A stretch of 8,488 nt of DNA from Paracoccaceae bacterium (GTDB lineage Bacteria; Pseudomonadota; Alphaproteobacteria; Rhodobacterales; Rhodobacteraceae), in NCBI GenBank assembly GCA_007121115.1, contig SKMI01000115.1, forward strand, positions 1 to 8,488, read 5' to 3'. The notes under the pieces were generated by a model. It saw only the letters and a program-made list of their open reading frames with translations, did no database searches and was not told the origin of the DNA. The translations under genes were made by a program, and so were the position numbers. Positions 1 to 6,912 of the stretch are shown piece after piece; the first letter of the stretch is position 1, and every line of letters begins with the position of its first letter.

Positions 1-2
1 CC

Positions 3-1181
3 TCAGCGCATTTCTTTGTTGGCTTGCCGGATGTTCCAGATCATCACCGGCAGCACCAGGATCATGATGACAAAGGCCACCGCCGTCGCCCGCCCGTCAT
101 CGCGGAACATGTAGGTCATCATGTAACTGGGCAGGATATGCGTGCCGAAGTTGCCGCCGGTCATGGTGTAGACGATGTCGAAGACCTTGAGCACCAGAAT
201 GGTGATGGTGGTCCAGACCACGACGATCGTGCCCATGATCTGCGGCACCTTGATCTTGAAGAAGACCTGAAACGGGTTGGCTCCGTCGATGATGGCGGCC
301 TCGATGGTTTCCTCGGGGATGCCGCGCAGCGCCGCCGAGAGGATCACCATGGCAAAGCCGGTCTGAATCCAGATCAGGATGAACATCAGGAAGAAGTTGT
401 TCCAGAACCGGACCTGCACCGGGTCCACCGGGTCCATGCCGAAGCTGTCGCGCACCGCGTTGATGATGCCGATGTCCGGGTTGGCCGAGTAGACGAATTT
501 CCAGATCAGCGAGGCGCCGACGAAGCTGATCGCCATGGGCATGAAGATCAGCGACTTGGCGATATTGCCCCACTTCAGCCGGTCGGTGAGTTGCGCCACC
601 AGCAGGCCGAAGAAGGTGGCCATGGCGGGCACCACCAGCACCCACATCAGGTTGTTGAACACCGCCGTGCGGAAGGTGGAGCCTGCGAACAGGTCCATGT
701 AGTTTCCCAGCCCGATGAAGTTCGCCCCCGAGCGGTCAAAGAGCGAACGCCAGAATGAGCCGACCACCGGATAGGCCAGATAAAGCCCCAGCGCGAACAT
801 GGCCGGAAACAGGAACAGCCACGGCCGAACCTTATTCGCGCGGTTGATGTTGTCCCCCGGCGAAACGGCGCCCTGCGGAAACGCCCAGAGCGCGAATTTC
901 AACAGGTAGAAGGCCAGCACCGCCGTGACCGCAACAGCAAAGAGCGCCCCGGCCAGGTTCGCGCCGCTCAGCGCAGGAAGCACCGCCGGCAATGTATAAC
1001 CCAGCAGCACGGCAAGGATCGGCAGGCCGAAGACGATGGGCACCCCGATCGTGCGATTGGGTCGGGTCTCCCGTGCCGGGAAGAACACCTTGTCGAGGAT
1101 CATGTTGGAAAAATAGAAATATCCGACACACCCACCGACACCGATCACGATGGTGAACACACCCTGAATCACCGGATGCAT
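3..1181 (-). CDS. aglF: Sugar ABC transporter permease, AglF/MalF type
   Basis: This is an inner-membrane permease subunit of a carbohydrate ABC importer (MetI-like fold, CUT1 group), complete at 392 residues. The EAA loop that docks the ATPase is clear at residues 294-313 (E294-A-A, G300, P313). Six core hydrophobic segments lie at about 120-142, 177-198, 209-230, 262-284, 315-338 and 366-386. Three further hydrophobic segments precede them (about 5-24, 46-66 and 76-100), so the N-terminus is extended beyond the six-helix core. I chose the ATG at 1181 because GGGAGGAGG (1187-1195) lies just upstream; the in-frame start at 1205 would sit upstream of that site. It follows aglE after 121 bases, probably in the same operon. 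Its TGA is two bases from the window edge, so the second permease should follow immediately. Family assignment is firm; the exact sugar is not. Confidence 0.9.
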   Translation of the reverse strand: MHPVIQGVFTIVIGVGGCVGYFYFSNMILDKVFFPARETRPNRTIGVPIVFGLPILAVLLGYTLPAVLPALSGANLAGALFAVAVTAVLAFYLLKFALWAFPQGAVSPGDNINRANKVRPWLFLFPAMFALGLYLAYPVVGSFWRSLFDRSGANFIGLGNYMDLFAGSTFRTAVFNNLMWVLVVPAMATFFGLLVAQLTDRLKWGNIAKSLIFMPMAISFVGASLIWKFVYSANPDIGIINAVRDSFGMDPVDPVQVRFWNNFFLMFILIWIQTGFAMVILSAALRGIPEETIEAAIIDGANPFQVFFKIKVPQIMGTIVVVWTTITILVLKVFDIVYTMTGGNFGTHILPSYMMTYMFRDDGRATAVAFVIMILVLPVMIWNIRQANKEMR

Positions 1182-1209
1182 GGCCGCCTCCTCCCGTTGG
1201 GACACTGGC

Positions 1210-1233
1210 CCGGCGGCCCAATGCGGCCGCCGG
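1210..1233 (-). repeat. GC-rich hairpin in aglE-aglF spacer (distal)
   Basis: Perfect 9-bp inverted repeat: CCGGCGGCC at 1210-1218 and GGCCGCCGG at 1225-1233, with a 6-base loop. It sits between the first spacer hairpin and the aglF ribosome binding site (1187-1195). No T tract follows. It probably works together with the neighbouring hairpin on the polycistronic mRNA; this is inference from position. Confidence 0.45.
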
Positions 1234-1248
1234 AGCTTATTGTTGGTG

Positions 1249-1281
1249 CGCCCGCGCGCGCTCCTCTCTCACGCGCGGGCG
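1249..1281 (-). repeat. GC-rich hairpin in aglE-aglF spacer (proximal)
   Basis: Perfect 10-bp inverted repeat: CGCCCGCGCG at 1249-1258 and CGCGCGGGCG at 1272-1281, with a 13-base loop. It begins 21 bases after the aglE stop. There is no T tract on the minus strand, so it is not a textbook terminator. Inferred role: a 3' stabiliser for aglE mRNA or a partial attenuator that keeps permease output below binding-protein output. Confidence 0.5.
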
Positions 1282-1302
1282 GTGGCGCAACGCAGCGCCC
1301 GA

Positions 1303-2655
1303 TCAGCGCATGGCGTCCCAGCGCTCCTGGATGTTGTTCGCGACCGTTTCAGCCGGGGTACCCGTGACGAAATCCACCATCCCGGTCCAGAAGGAACCCG
1401 CGCCGATCTCGCCCGGCATGACGTCCGAGGCGTCGAAGCGGAAGGTCGTGGCATCGAGCAGGATCTGGTTCATGGCCCGCAGCGAATCGTCGCCGAAGGT
1501 GTCGAGGTTCACGCCCGTGTGCGGGGTCAGGAAGCCCGACTGCGCCATCCAGACCTCATGCGCGATCGGGGTCTTCAGGAACTCGATCAGGCCGCGGGTC
1601 GCCTCGCTGTCGTCGGTGATGGCGAACTGCGTGCCCGCGCCCATGACCGGGTCGCCCAGGTCCTGCCCGGCAAAGGACGGGAAGTAGAAGAAGTCATAGT
1701 CCACGCCATATTCCGAGCCCTCGGGGAAGAAGGACGGGATGAAGGACGCCTGCTTGTGCATGTAGCAATCCGGCGGGATCTGGAACAGACCGGCCGGGCT
1801 GTCCCGGAAGTCGGTGGTTGCTGCCGCCTGCGGGCCGCCATGCACCCAGCCATCGCTGTGCACGAAAGTGCCGAAGGTCTCGATCGCCTCGATCACCTCG
1901 GGCGAGTTGAAGGGCAGGTCATTGGTGATCCAGTCGTCATAAAGCTCGGGCTCGTGCAGCCGCAGCATGATGTCCTCGATCCAGTCGGTCGCGGGCCAGC
2001 CGGTCGCCGCGCCGGAACCCAGCCCGATGCACCAGGGCGTGCCGCCGTCATCGACGATCATCTGCGACAGCTCCAGCAGCTCTTCCATGCTTTCGGGTAT
2101 GTCATATCCCATCTCGTCGAAGGCATCGGGCGAATACCAGACCAGCGATTTCACATCGACCTTGTAGAAGAAGCCGAACATCTCCTCTTCGCCGTCGGGG
2201 TTGGGGAAGGTGCCCAGATCGACCCACGACTGCCCGGCGGCGTAGTTTTCGACCATCCACTCGGCAGTGTCTTCGCCCAGCGGCGCCAGCGCCCCGCGCG
2301 CAGCCATGTCGGCGGCCAGGCCCGGCTGCGGGAAAACGGCAATGTTCGGCGCCGAGTCCGCCTGAATGGCGATCACGATGTCCTGTTCGAAGCTGTCGGA
2401 GCCCGAGTAATCCACGGTCGCTCCGGTCGCAGCCTCGAAATAGGCCATGGTGTTGCGCACCATCTCGGCGTCGACGCTCAGCCACGGGCCGGTGACGGTC
2501 ACTGTCTGACCCGAGAAGTCATGCGCGTCCGAGAAAGCGTCGAAGCTGTCCCAGTTGAACCCTTCGGTGCCCGGTTCGATCAGCAGGTTCTGCGCCGACG
2601 CTCCGCCTGCCATCAGGGCAAGCGCCGCCGCACCGGCATAAAGTCTGGCTTTCAT
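1303..2655 (-). CDS. aglE: Extracellular sugar-binding protein of ABC importer, AglE type
   Basis: This is the periplasmic substrate-binding protein that captures an oligosaccharide or glucoside and delivers it to the AglF-containing importer. It has 450 residues, usual for family 1 solute-binding proteins. A Sec signal peptide is evident: basic MKAR, a hydrophobic run, then cleavage after A-S-A (about residue 21). The mature part is acidic and aromatic-rich, as in sugar-binding clefts. It has only two cysteines, C209 (in TPWCIG) and C297 (in PPDCYMHKQ), a possible disulfide. I recognise the sequence as AglE-like (alpha-glucoside transporter family of Sinorhizobium and Rhodobacterales). The ATG at 2655 is preferred over the in-frame GTG at 2670 because GGGAGG (2663-2668) sits 7 bases before it and the signal peptide begins cleanly there. 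It is the first gene of the minus-strand operon, divergent from the LacI regulator. Substrate could be alpha- or beta-glucosides. Confidence 0.9.
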   Translation of the reverse strand: MKARLYAGAAALALMAGGASAQNLLIEPGTEGFNWDSFDAFSDAHDFSGQTVTVTGPWLSVDAEMVRNTMAYFEAATGATVDYSGSDSFEQDIVIAIQADSAPNIAVFPQPGLAADMAARGALAPLGEDTAEWMVENYAAGQSWVDLGTFPNPDGEEEMFGFFYKVDVKSLVWYSPDAFDEMGYDIPESMEELLELSQMIVDDGGTPWCIGLGSGAATGWPATDWIEDIMLRLHEPELYDDWITNDLPFNSPEVIEAIETFGTFVHSDGWVHGGPQAAATTDFRDSPAGLFQIPPDCYMHKQASFIPSFFPEGSEYGVDYDFFYFPSFAGQDLGDPVMGAGTQFAITDDSEATRGLIEFLKTPIAHEVWMAQSGFLTPHTGVNLDTFGDDSLRAMNQILLDATTFRFDASDVMPGEIGAGSFWTGMVDFVTGTPAETVANNIQERWDAMR

Positions 2656-2770
2656 CTTGAAACCTCCCACGGTTGTTTGCGCTCAATACCTTCCGAAGTA
2701 TGACCGTCAGGCACGGCGCAGGTTCCCCAAGTCACGGCCGGGAATCAAACCCCAAACCGTTTTGGATGAT

Positions 2771-2782
2771 GGGACCGTTACC
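2771..2782. promoter_or_regulatory. Candidate LacI-family operator
   Basis: The sequence GGGACCGTTACC is an imperfect palindrome centred on CG (4 of 6 positions symmetric; ideal form GGTAAC|GTTACC). LacI-family regulators typically bind even palindromes with a central CG, where the hinge helix inserts. It overlaps the predicted -10 of aglE. A matching inverted half-site GTAACGG occurs at 2903-2909, 30 bases before the regulator's start codon, so one protein might bridge or autoregulate. No footprint or aligned sites support this; it is a pattern-based proposal. Confidence 0.35.
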
Positions 2783-2802
2783 GATATCAGCGCATCTGTC
2801 AA
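2774..2802 (-). promoter_or_regulatory. Candidate aglE promoter
   Basis: On the minus strand a perfect -35 box TTGACA occurs at 2797-2802. With a 17-base spacer the -10 hexamer would be AACGGT (2774-2779), a poor match, as is common for regulated promoters. Transcription would start near 2767, giving a leader of about 110 bases before the aglE ATG. The -10 position coincides with the candidate LacI operator at 2771-2782, which would allow repression. The -35 is seen directly; the -10 and the regulation are inferred. Confidence 0.45.
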
Positions 2803-2938
2803 TTACGCTTGCCCGCAAGGCCACGATTTTCCTTGCCCTTTTCGCACCTGCAGCAAAACGATCTTGGCAAGGCCCTTTTCCCTCTGGTCCAAATCGCGCA
2901 TAGTAACGGGGCAGAATCCAAGGCGGTTTGAGCGCGGA

Positions 2939-3988
2939 ATGGGCATCACTCTGAAGGAACTGGCGCAGTCGCTGGGGCTGTCACCGACCACCGTCAGCCG
3001 CGCGCTGAACGGCTACCCTGAAGTGAACGAGGATACGCGCTGGCGCGTGATGGAAGCCGCGCGCAAGCTGAACTACCGCCCGAACACCCGCGCAAAGAGC
3101 CTGGCCACCGGGCGGGCGCAGGCAATCGGCCACGTCATCCCGATCAGCGACCAGCACGAGATCGTCAATCCCGTCTTCGCGGATTTCATCGCCGGAGCGG
3201 GCGAAAGCTACGCCCGCGCAGGGTATGACATGACCATTTCCGTGGTCGCCGATGACGAGGAAGCGCAGGTCTATCGCGATCTGGTGGGGCGCGGCAGCGT
3301 GGACGGGCTGATCGTGCACGCGCCGCGCCAGATGGACCCGCGCATCCCGCTCTTGCGCGACCTTGGCATTCCCTTCCTGGTGCACGGGCGGTCCAGCGGG
3401 GTGAACCAGCCCTATTCCTGGCTGGACATCAACAACCGGCGCGGGTTCGCGCGCGCCACCGAATTCCTGCTCGATCTCGGGCATCGGCGCATCGGTTTCG
3501 TCAACGGGATCGAGGTCATGGATTTCGCCATCCGGCGCCGCAGCGGGTATCTGGATGCGCTGGCCGGGCGCGGGGTGCGGGCCGATCCGGCCCTGATGGT
3601 GTCAGCCGAGATGACCGAAACCAACGGCTACCGCGCCGCGCGGCGGATGCTGGCGCTGCCGGACCCGCCCACGGCGTTTCTGGTCTCGTCCATGCTGCTG
3701 GCCATCGGGGTGCGCCATGCGCTGTGGGACGCGGGGTTGCACATGGGGCGCGATGTGTCGGTGATCACCCATGACGATGACCTGTCCTATCTGAAGAACG
3801 GCGACGCGGTGCCGCTTTTCACGGCGACACGCTCCTCGATCCGCGAGGCCGGGCGGCAGTCCGCCGACATGCTGCTGGATCTGGTGAGCAATGCGACCGA
3901 GCCGCCCTTGACACGCCTGCTCGAGGTCGACCTGATCATCGGTGAATCCACGGGGCCCGCCCCCCAGCGCCAGAAGGATAGCGCATGA
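2939..3988 (+). CDS. aglR: LacI-family transcriptional regulator, AglR type
   Basis: This is a sugar-responsive repressor of the LacI/GalR family, 349 residues, the usual length. The helix-turn-helix is at residues 3-22 (ITLKELAQSLGLSPTTVSRA), followed by the typical NYRPN and hinge helix (about 45-60, AKSLATGRA). From about residue 63 runs the periplasmic-binding-protein-like effector domain, with VDGLIVHAP (121-129) and GHRRIGFVNG (181-190) as family landmarks. The ATG at 2939 begins exactly where the DNA-binding domain should; the open frame further upstream would add about 94 residues with no family resemblance. The ribosome site is weak (AAGG, 15 bases upstream), suggesting low expression. 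It is divergent from aglE, and its TGA overlaps the beta-glucosidase ATG by 4 bases, so it probably controls both arms of the locus. The name aglR is by context and resemblance; the effector is unknown. Confidence 0.85.
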   Translation: MGITLKELAQSLGLSPTTVSRALNGYPEVNEDTRWRVMEAARKLNYRPNTRAKSLATGRAQAIGHVIPISDQHEIVNPVFADFIAGAGESYARAGYDMTISVVADDEEAQVYRDLVGRGSVDGLIVHAPRQMDPRIPLLRDLGIPFLVHGRSSGVNQPYSWLDINNRRGFARATEFLLDLGHRRIGFVNGIEVMDFAIRRRSGYLDALAGRGVRADPALMVSAEMTETNGYRAARRMLALPDPPTAFLVSSMLLAIGVRHALWDAGLHMGRDVSVITHDDDLSYLKNGDAVPLFTATRSSIREAGRQSADMLLDLVSNATEPPLTRLLEVDLIIGESTGPAPQRQKDSA

Positions 3989-5313
3989 CCACCGACCTGC
4001 CCTTGAACCGCGGCGATTTCCCGGACGGTTTCCTGTTCGGCTGCGCCACATCGGCCTATCAGATCGAGGGCCACGCGCAGGGCGGCGCCGGGCCCACCCA
4101 CTGGGACACGTTCGCTGCCACACCCGGCAATGTGGTGCGCGCCGAAAACGGCGACCTGGCCTGCGACCACCTGCACCGGTTCGAGGAAGACCTCGATCTG
4201 GTGGCGGGGGCGAACCTCGATGTCTACCGCTTTTCTGCCAGTTGGGCGCGGGTGCTCCCCGAGGGGCGCGGCGCGGTGAACGGCGAAGGCCTGGATTTCT
4301 ACGACCGGCTGGTGGATGCGCTGCTGGCGCGCGGCGTGAAACCGGCGCTGACGCTTTATCACTGGGAACTGCCCGCCGCGCTCGCGGACCTTGGCGGCTG
4401 GCGCAACCGCGACATCGCGGGCTGGTTCGCCGATTACGCCGAGGTGCTGTGCGCGCGCATCGGCGACCGGGTCTGGTCCGCCGCCCCGATAAACGAGCCG
4501 TGGTGCGTCGCGTGGCTGAGCCACTTCATGGGGCACCACGCGCCCGGCCTGCGCGATATCCGCGCCACCGCGCGGGCGATGCACCATGTGGGGCTGGCGC
4601 ATGGGCAAGCCATCGCCGTGATGCGGGGCCTCGGCATGTCCAACCTGGGCGCTGTGTGCAACTTCGAATACGCCGAACCGGCCGAGGACACGCCCGAGGC
4701 CCGCGCGAGCGCCCGCCGCTATGACGGCATCTACAACCGCTGGTTTCTGAGCGGCATGTTCCACGGCACCTGGCCCGCCGATGTGCTGGAAGGGCTGGAG
4801 CCGCACATGCCCGCGGATTGGCAGGATGACATGGCCACCATCAAGGCGCCGGTGGACTGGCTGGGCCTGAACTACTACACCCGCAAGCTGATTGCCCCCG
4901 CCGCCGGGCCGTGGCCCGCCGTGCAGGAAATCGACGGCCCGCTGCCGAAGACCCAGATGGGGTGGGAAATCTACCCCGAGGGGCTCTACAACTTCCTGCG
5001 CTTCGCGCATGAGCACTATACCGGTGGCATCCCCCTTTATGTGACCGAAAACGGCATGGCCAACCCGGACCTGCCCGGACAGCCGGACGCGGCGCGGATC
5101 GACTATATCGGCGCGCATCTGCAACAGGTTCGCCGCGCCATCGCCGACGGGGTGCCGGTGCAGGGCTATTTCGTCTGGTCGCTGCTGGACAATTACGAAT
5201 GGGCGCTGGGGTATGAAAAGCGCTTCGGGCTCGTGCATGTGGATTTCGACAGCTTGCAGCGGCGGCCCAAGGCATCCTATGACGCGCTGGCCCGCGCCCT
5301 TGCGCGCGGCTGA
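3985..5313 (+). CDS. bglA: Beta-glucosidase, glycoside hydrolase family 1
   Basis: This is a retaining GH1 enzyme that hydrolyses beta-glucosides (for example cellobiose or aryl glucosides), releasing glucose in the cytoplasm; no signal peptide is present. It has 442 residues, normal for bacterial GH1. Landmarks: N-terminal FLFGCATSAYQIEG (16-29, Q26 binds the glycone), YHWELP (125-130, H126 and W127), acid/base E171 in INEPW, LGLNYYTR (293-300), nucleophile E355 in YVTENG, and VWSLLDNYEW (397-406, E405 and W406 contact the sugar). All catalytic residues are intact, although the usual TxNEP reads APINEP here. It is translationally coupled to the regulator by the ATGA overlap at 3985-3988, with AGAAGGA (3972-3978) as ribosome site. 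The family is near certain; preference for glucose over galactose or fucose is inferred from the adjacent glucokinase. Confidence 0.95.
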   Translation: MTTDLPLNRGDFPDGFLFGCATSAYQIEGHAQGGAGPTHWDTFAATPGNVVRAENGDLACDHLHRFEEDLDLVAGANLDVYRFSASWARVLPEGRGAVNGEGLDFYDRLVDALLARGVKPALTLYHWELPAALADLGGWRNRDIAGWFADYAEVLCARIGDRVWSAAPINEPWCVAWLSHFMGHHAPGLRDIRATARAMHHVGLAHGQAIAVMRGLGMSNLGAVCNFEYAEPAEDTPEARASARRYDGIYNRWFLSGMFHGTWPADVLEGLEPHMPADWQDDMATIKAPVDWLGLNYYTRKLIAPAAGPWPAVQEIDGPLPKTQMGWEIYPEGLYNFLRFAHEHYTGGIPLYVTENGMANPDLPGQPDAARIDYIGAHLQQVRRAIADGVPVQGYFVWSLLDNYEWALGYEKRFGLVHVDFDSLQRRPKASYDALARALARG

Positions 5314-5334
5314 CCCACCACGGGAGCCCGCACC

Positions 5335-6306
5335 ATGTCCGATGCCGCACCGCCTGTCCTTGTCGCCGATGTCGGCGGCACCAACACCCGCGTGGCGCTG
5401 GCGCGCGGCGGTGCGGTCGATACCGGCTCCATCCGCCGCTACCGCAACGCCGGGGCCGCACGGCTTGAGGACGTGCTGCGCCGCTACCTGGACGAGGCAG
5501 CACCGGGACCGGTGGGCGGGGCTTGCGTGGCGCTGGCAGGTCCAGTGCGCGATGGCGCCGCCCGGATGACCAACCTCGGCTGGGCGCTGACCGAGGATGA
5601 CCTGGCGCAGGCTACCGGCGCCCCGCGCACGCAGGTTGCGCTCCTGAACGACCTGCAGGCGCAGGGCCACGCGCTCCCCGGCATCGCGCCCGAAAACCTG
5701 CAGCCATTGCGCGCGGCCAGACCCGAGCCCGGCGCGACCCGGCTGGTAATCGGCTTCGGGACCGGGGTGAACGCGGCCGTGGTGCATCCGCTTCCCGGCG
5801 GCGGCGCGCTGGTGCCCCCGGCCGAGGCCGGGCACATCCACCTGCCGGTAGCCGATGACCTCGACGCCGAGCTGGCGGCGTGGATGCGGGGTCAGGGCAC
5901 CTTCGCCTCGGCCGAAGAGGTGCTGGCGGGCAGCGGGCTGGAACGGCTCTATCGCTTCCACGCCGAACGGGCGGGCCACCCCGATCGACTGGATGCTGCC
6001 GCCATCATGGCGGCCATGGACGCAGATGACGCCTGCGCGCGCGCAACCGGGGCGCATTACATGCGGCTGATGGCCCGCTATGCGACGCTGCTGGCGCTGG
6101 TGCACCTGCCCTTCGGCGGAATTGCCTTCATCGGCGGCGTGGCCCGCGCCTTTGCCCCGTATACCGTCGCCTTCGGCTTTGACGCCGCCTTTTGCCAGAT
6201 GGGCCGGTTTTCCGAGTTCGTCACCGCCTTCCCGGTGGCGGTGCTGACCGATGACTATGCCGCGCTGACCGGCTGCGCCGCCCACCTGCACGCCCGCCCC
6301 GCCTGA
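5335..6306 (+). CDS. glk: Glucokinase, E. coli Glk type
   Basis: This is an ATP-dependent glucokinase (glucose to glucose-6-phosphate), 323 residues, of the bacterial Glk family rather than the ROK family: there is no ROK cysteine-rich zinc motif. The phosphate-binding motif is LVADVGGTNTRVAL (9-22). The catalytic loop is LLNDLQAQGHAL (103-114, with N105 and D106 as the sugar-binding Asn and the base). A second nucleotide loop is GFGTG (140-144), and E164-AGH167 and SAEEVL (192-197) match glucose-binding positions. FIGGVA (265-270) is the adenosine motif. The start at 5335 has GGGAG at 5322-5326 upstream. It lies 21 bases after the beta-glucosidase stop and is the last gene of the regulator-bgl-glk operon. 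It phosphorylates the glucose released by the GH1 enzyme, probably feeding the Entner-Doudoroff pathway. Confidence 0.94.
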   Translation: MSDAAPPVLVADVGGTNTRVALARGGAVDTGSIRRYRNAGAARLEDVLRRYLDEAAPGPVGGACVALAGPVRDGAARMTNLGWALTEDDLAQATGAPRTQVALLNDLQAQGHALPGIAPENLQPLRAARPEPGATRLVIGFGTGVNAAVVHPLPGGGALVPPAEAGHIHLPVADDLDAELAAWMRGQGTFASAEEVLAGSGLERLYRFHAERAGHPDRLDAAAIMAAMDADDACARATGAHYMRLMARYATLLALVHLPFGGIAFIGGVARAFAPYTVAFGFDAAFCQMGRFSEFVTAFPVAVLTDDYAALTGCAAHLHARPA

Positions 6307-6340
6307 CCCGGCCACGGCGCAGCAAGACCGCACCGCCGGG
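6307..6340 (+). terminator. Weak candidate hairpin after glk
   Basis: CCCGGC (6307-6312) immediately after the glk stop pairs with GCCGGG (6335-6340), loop 22 bases. The flanking A6306-T6341 could extend it by one pair. There is no T tract, and the loop is long, so it may only be a Rho-associated 3' end. The rest of the spacer up to 6460 shows no gene or clear signal. Confidence 0.2.
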
Positions 6341-6460
6341 TACAAGGGTGGTGGCGGGCGTCCTTCGCAGGCGCTTCGCGCGTCACCGGGGTCGCCCGGG
6401 CCCCCGGATCGTGCCGCAAGCGCCGTATCCGTCACCGCAGGCAGCCAACCGCACCCGGCC

Positions 6461-6489
6461 CCTGACTTTCCAGGCCCCGCGTGCTATCT
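6461..6489 (+). promoter_or_regulatory. Candidate housekeeping promoter of the DUF983-Nudix unit
   Basis: CCTGAC (6461-6466), exactly 17 bases, then CTATCT (6484-6489) closely fits the alphaproteobacterial sigma-70 pattern CTTGAC-N17-CTATAT. Transcription would begin near 6496, leaving a leader of about 18 bases that contains the ribosome site AAAGGAG (6502-6508). It separates this unit from the sugar operon. The match is seen directly; its activity is inferred. Confidence 0.55.
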
Positions 6490-6513
6490 CGCCGCAAAAG
6501 CAAAGGAGCGCGC

Positions 6514-6912
6514 ATGAGCCTCGCCGATTCTCCCCCGCCGCATGATGACCGCCCGGTCTGGCCCGCCATCCGGCGCGGGCTCACGCTGCGCTGCCCCGCC
6601 TGCGGCGAGGGGGCCATCCTGCACCGCTACCTGAAGGTGCAGGACAACTGCCCCGTGTGCGGCGAAGAGCTCTACCACCAGCGCGCCGATGACGGCCCGG
6701 CCTATCTGACCCTGACCGTGACCGGGAAGGTGGCGATCTCGCTCATGGTGTGGCTGCTGTTCACCTATGACCCGAACCCGCTCCTGCTGTTCGCCTTCAT
6801 CTCGGCGGTGGTGATCGGCCTGTCGCTCTATCTGCTGCCGCGGTTCAAGGGGATGCTGGTGGCGATCCAGTGGTCACGGCGGATGCACGGGTTCGGAGGC
6901 TCGGACCGGTGA
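6514..6912 (+). CDS. DUF983 family membrane protein
   Basis: This is a small inner-membrane protein of 132 residues belonging to DUF983, a family of unknown function. The N-terminal third is a probable zinc knuckle: C27-PA-C30 and C46-PV-C49. Two hydrophobic segments follow at about 65-85 and 88-109, and then a short basic tail. The ATG at 6514 has AAAGGAG (6502-6508) 5 bases before it; an upstream in-frame GTG at 6481 lies within the predicted -10 region and is unlikely. The stop overlaps the GTG start of the Nudix gene by 4 bases, so the two are translationally coupled. From memory, DUF983 and Nudix genes also sit near gyrA in other Rhodobacterales, which would make this an old conserved neighbourhood. 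No biochemical role can be stated from the sequence. Confidence 0.85.
   Translation: MSLADSPPPHDDRPVWPAIRRGLTLRCPACGEGAILHRYLKVQDNCPVCGEELYHQRADDGPAYLTLTVTGKVAISLMVWLLFTYDPNPLLLFAFISAVVIGLSLYLLPRFKGMLVAIQWSRRMHGFGGSDR

Noticed and set aside
1180..2703. 507-codon plus-strand open frame opposite aglE
   Set aside because: It is antisense to aglE, which has a signal peptide, ribosome site and recognisable family sequence; the plus-strand product has no recognisable domain.
2877..2905. Promoter for aglR with CATAGT (2900-2905) as -10
   Set aside because: The corresponding -35 (TTTCCC, 2877-2882) does not resemble the consensus, so the aglR promoter remains unassigned.
2657..2938. N-terminal extension of the LacI regulator by 94 codons
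   Set aside because: The extension has no family resemblance and would place the helix-turn-helix internally; the ATG at 2939 fits the family start exactly.
3787..6435. 882-codon open frame on the minus strand opposite bglA and glk
   Set aside because: It lies antisense to two genes with complete catalytic motifs. The product is a His/Arg/Gly-rich sequence without any family resemblance, as expected of a shadow frame in GC-rich DNA.
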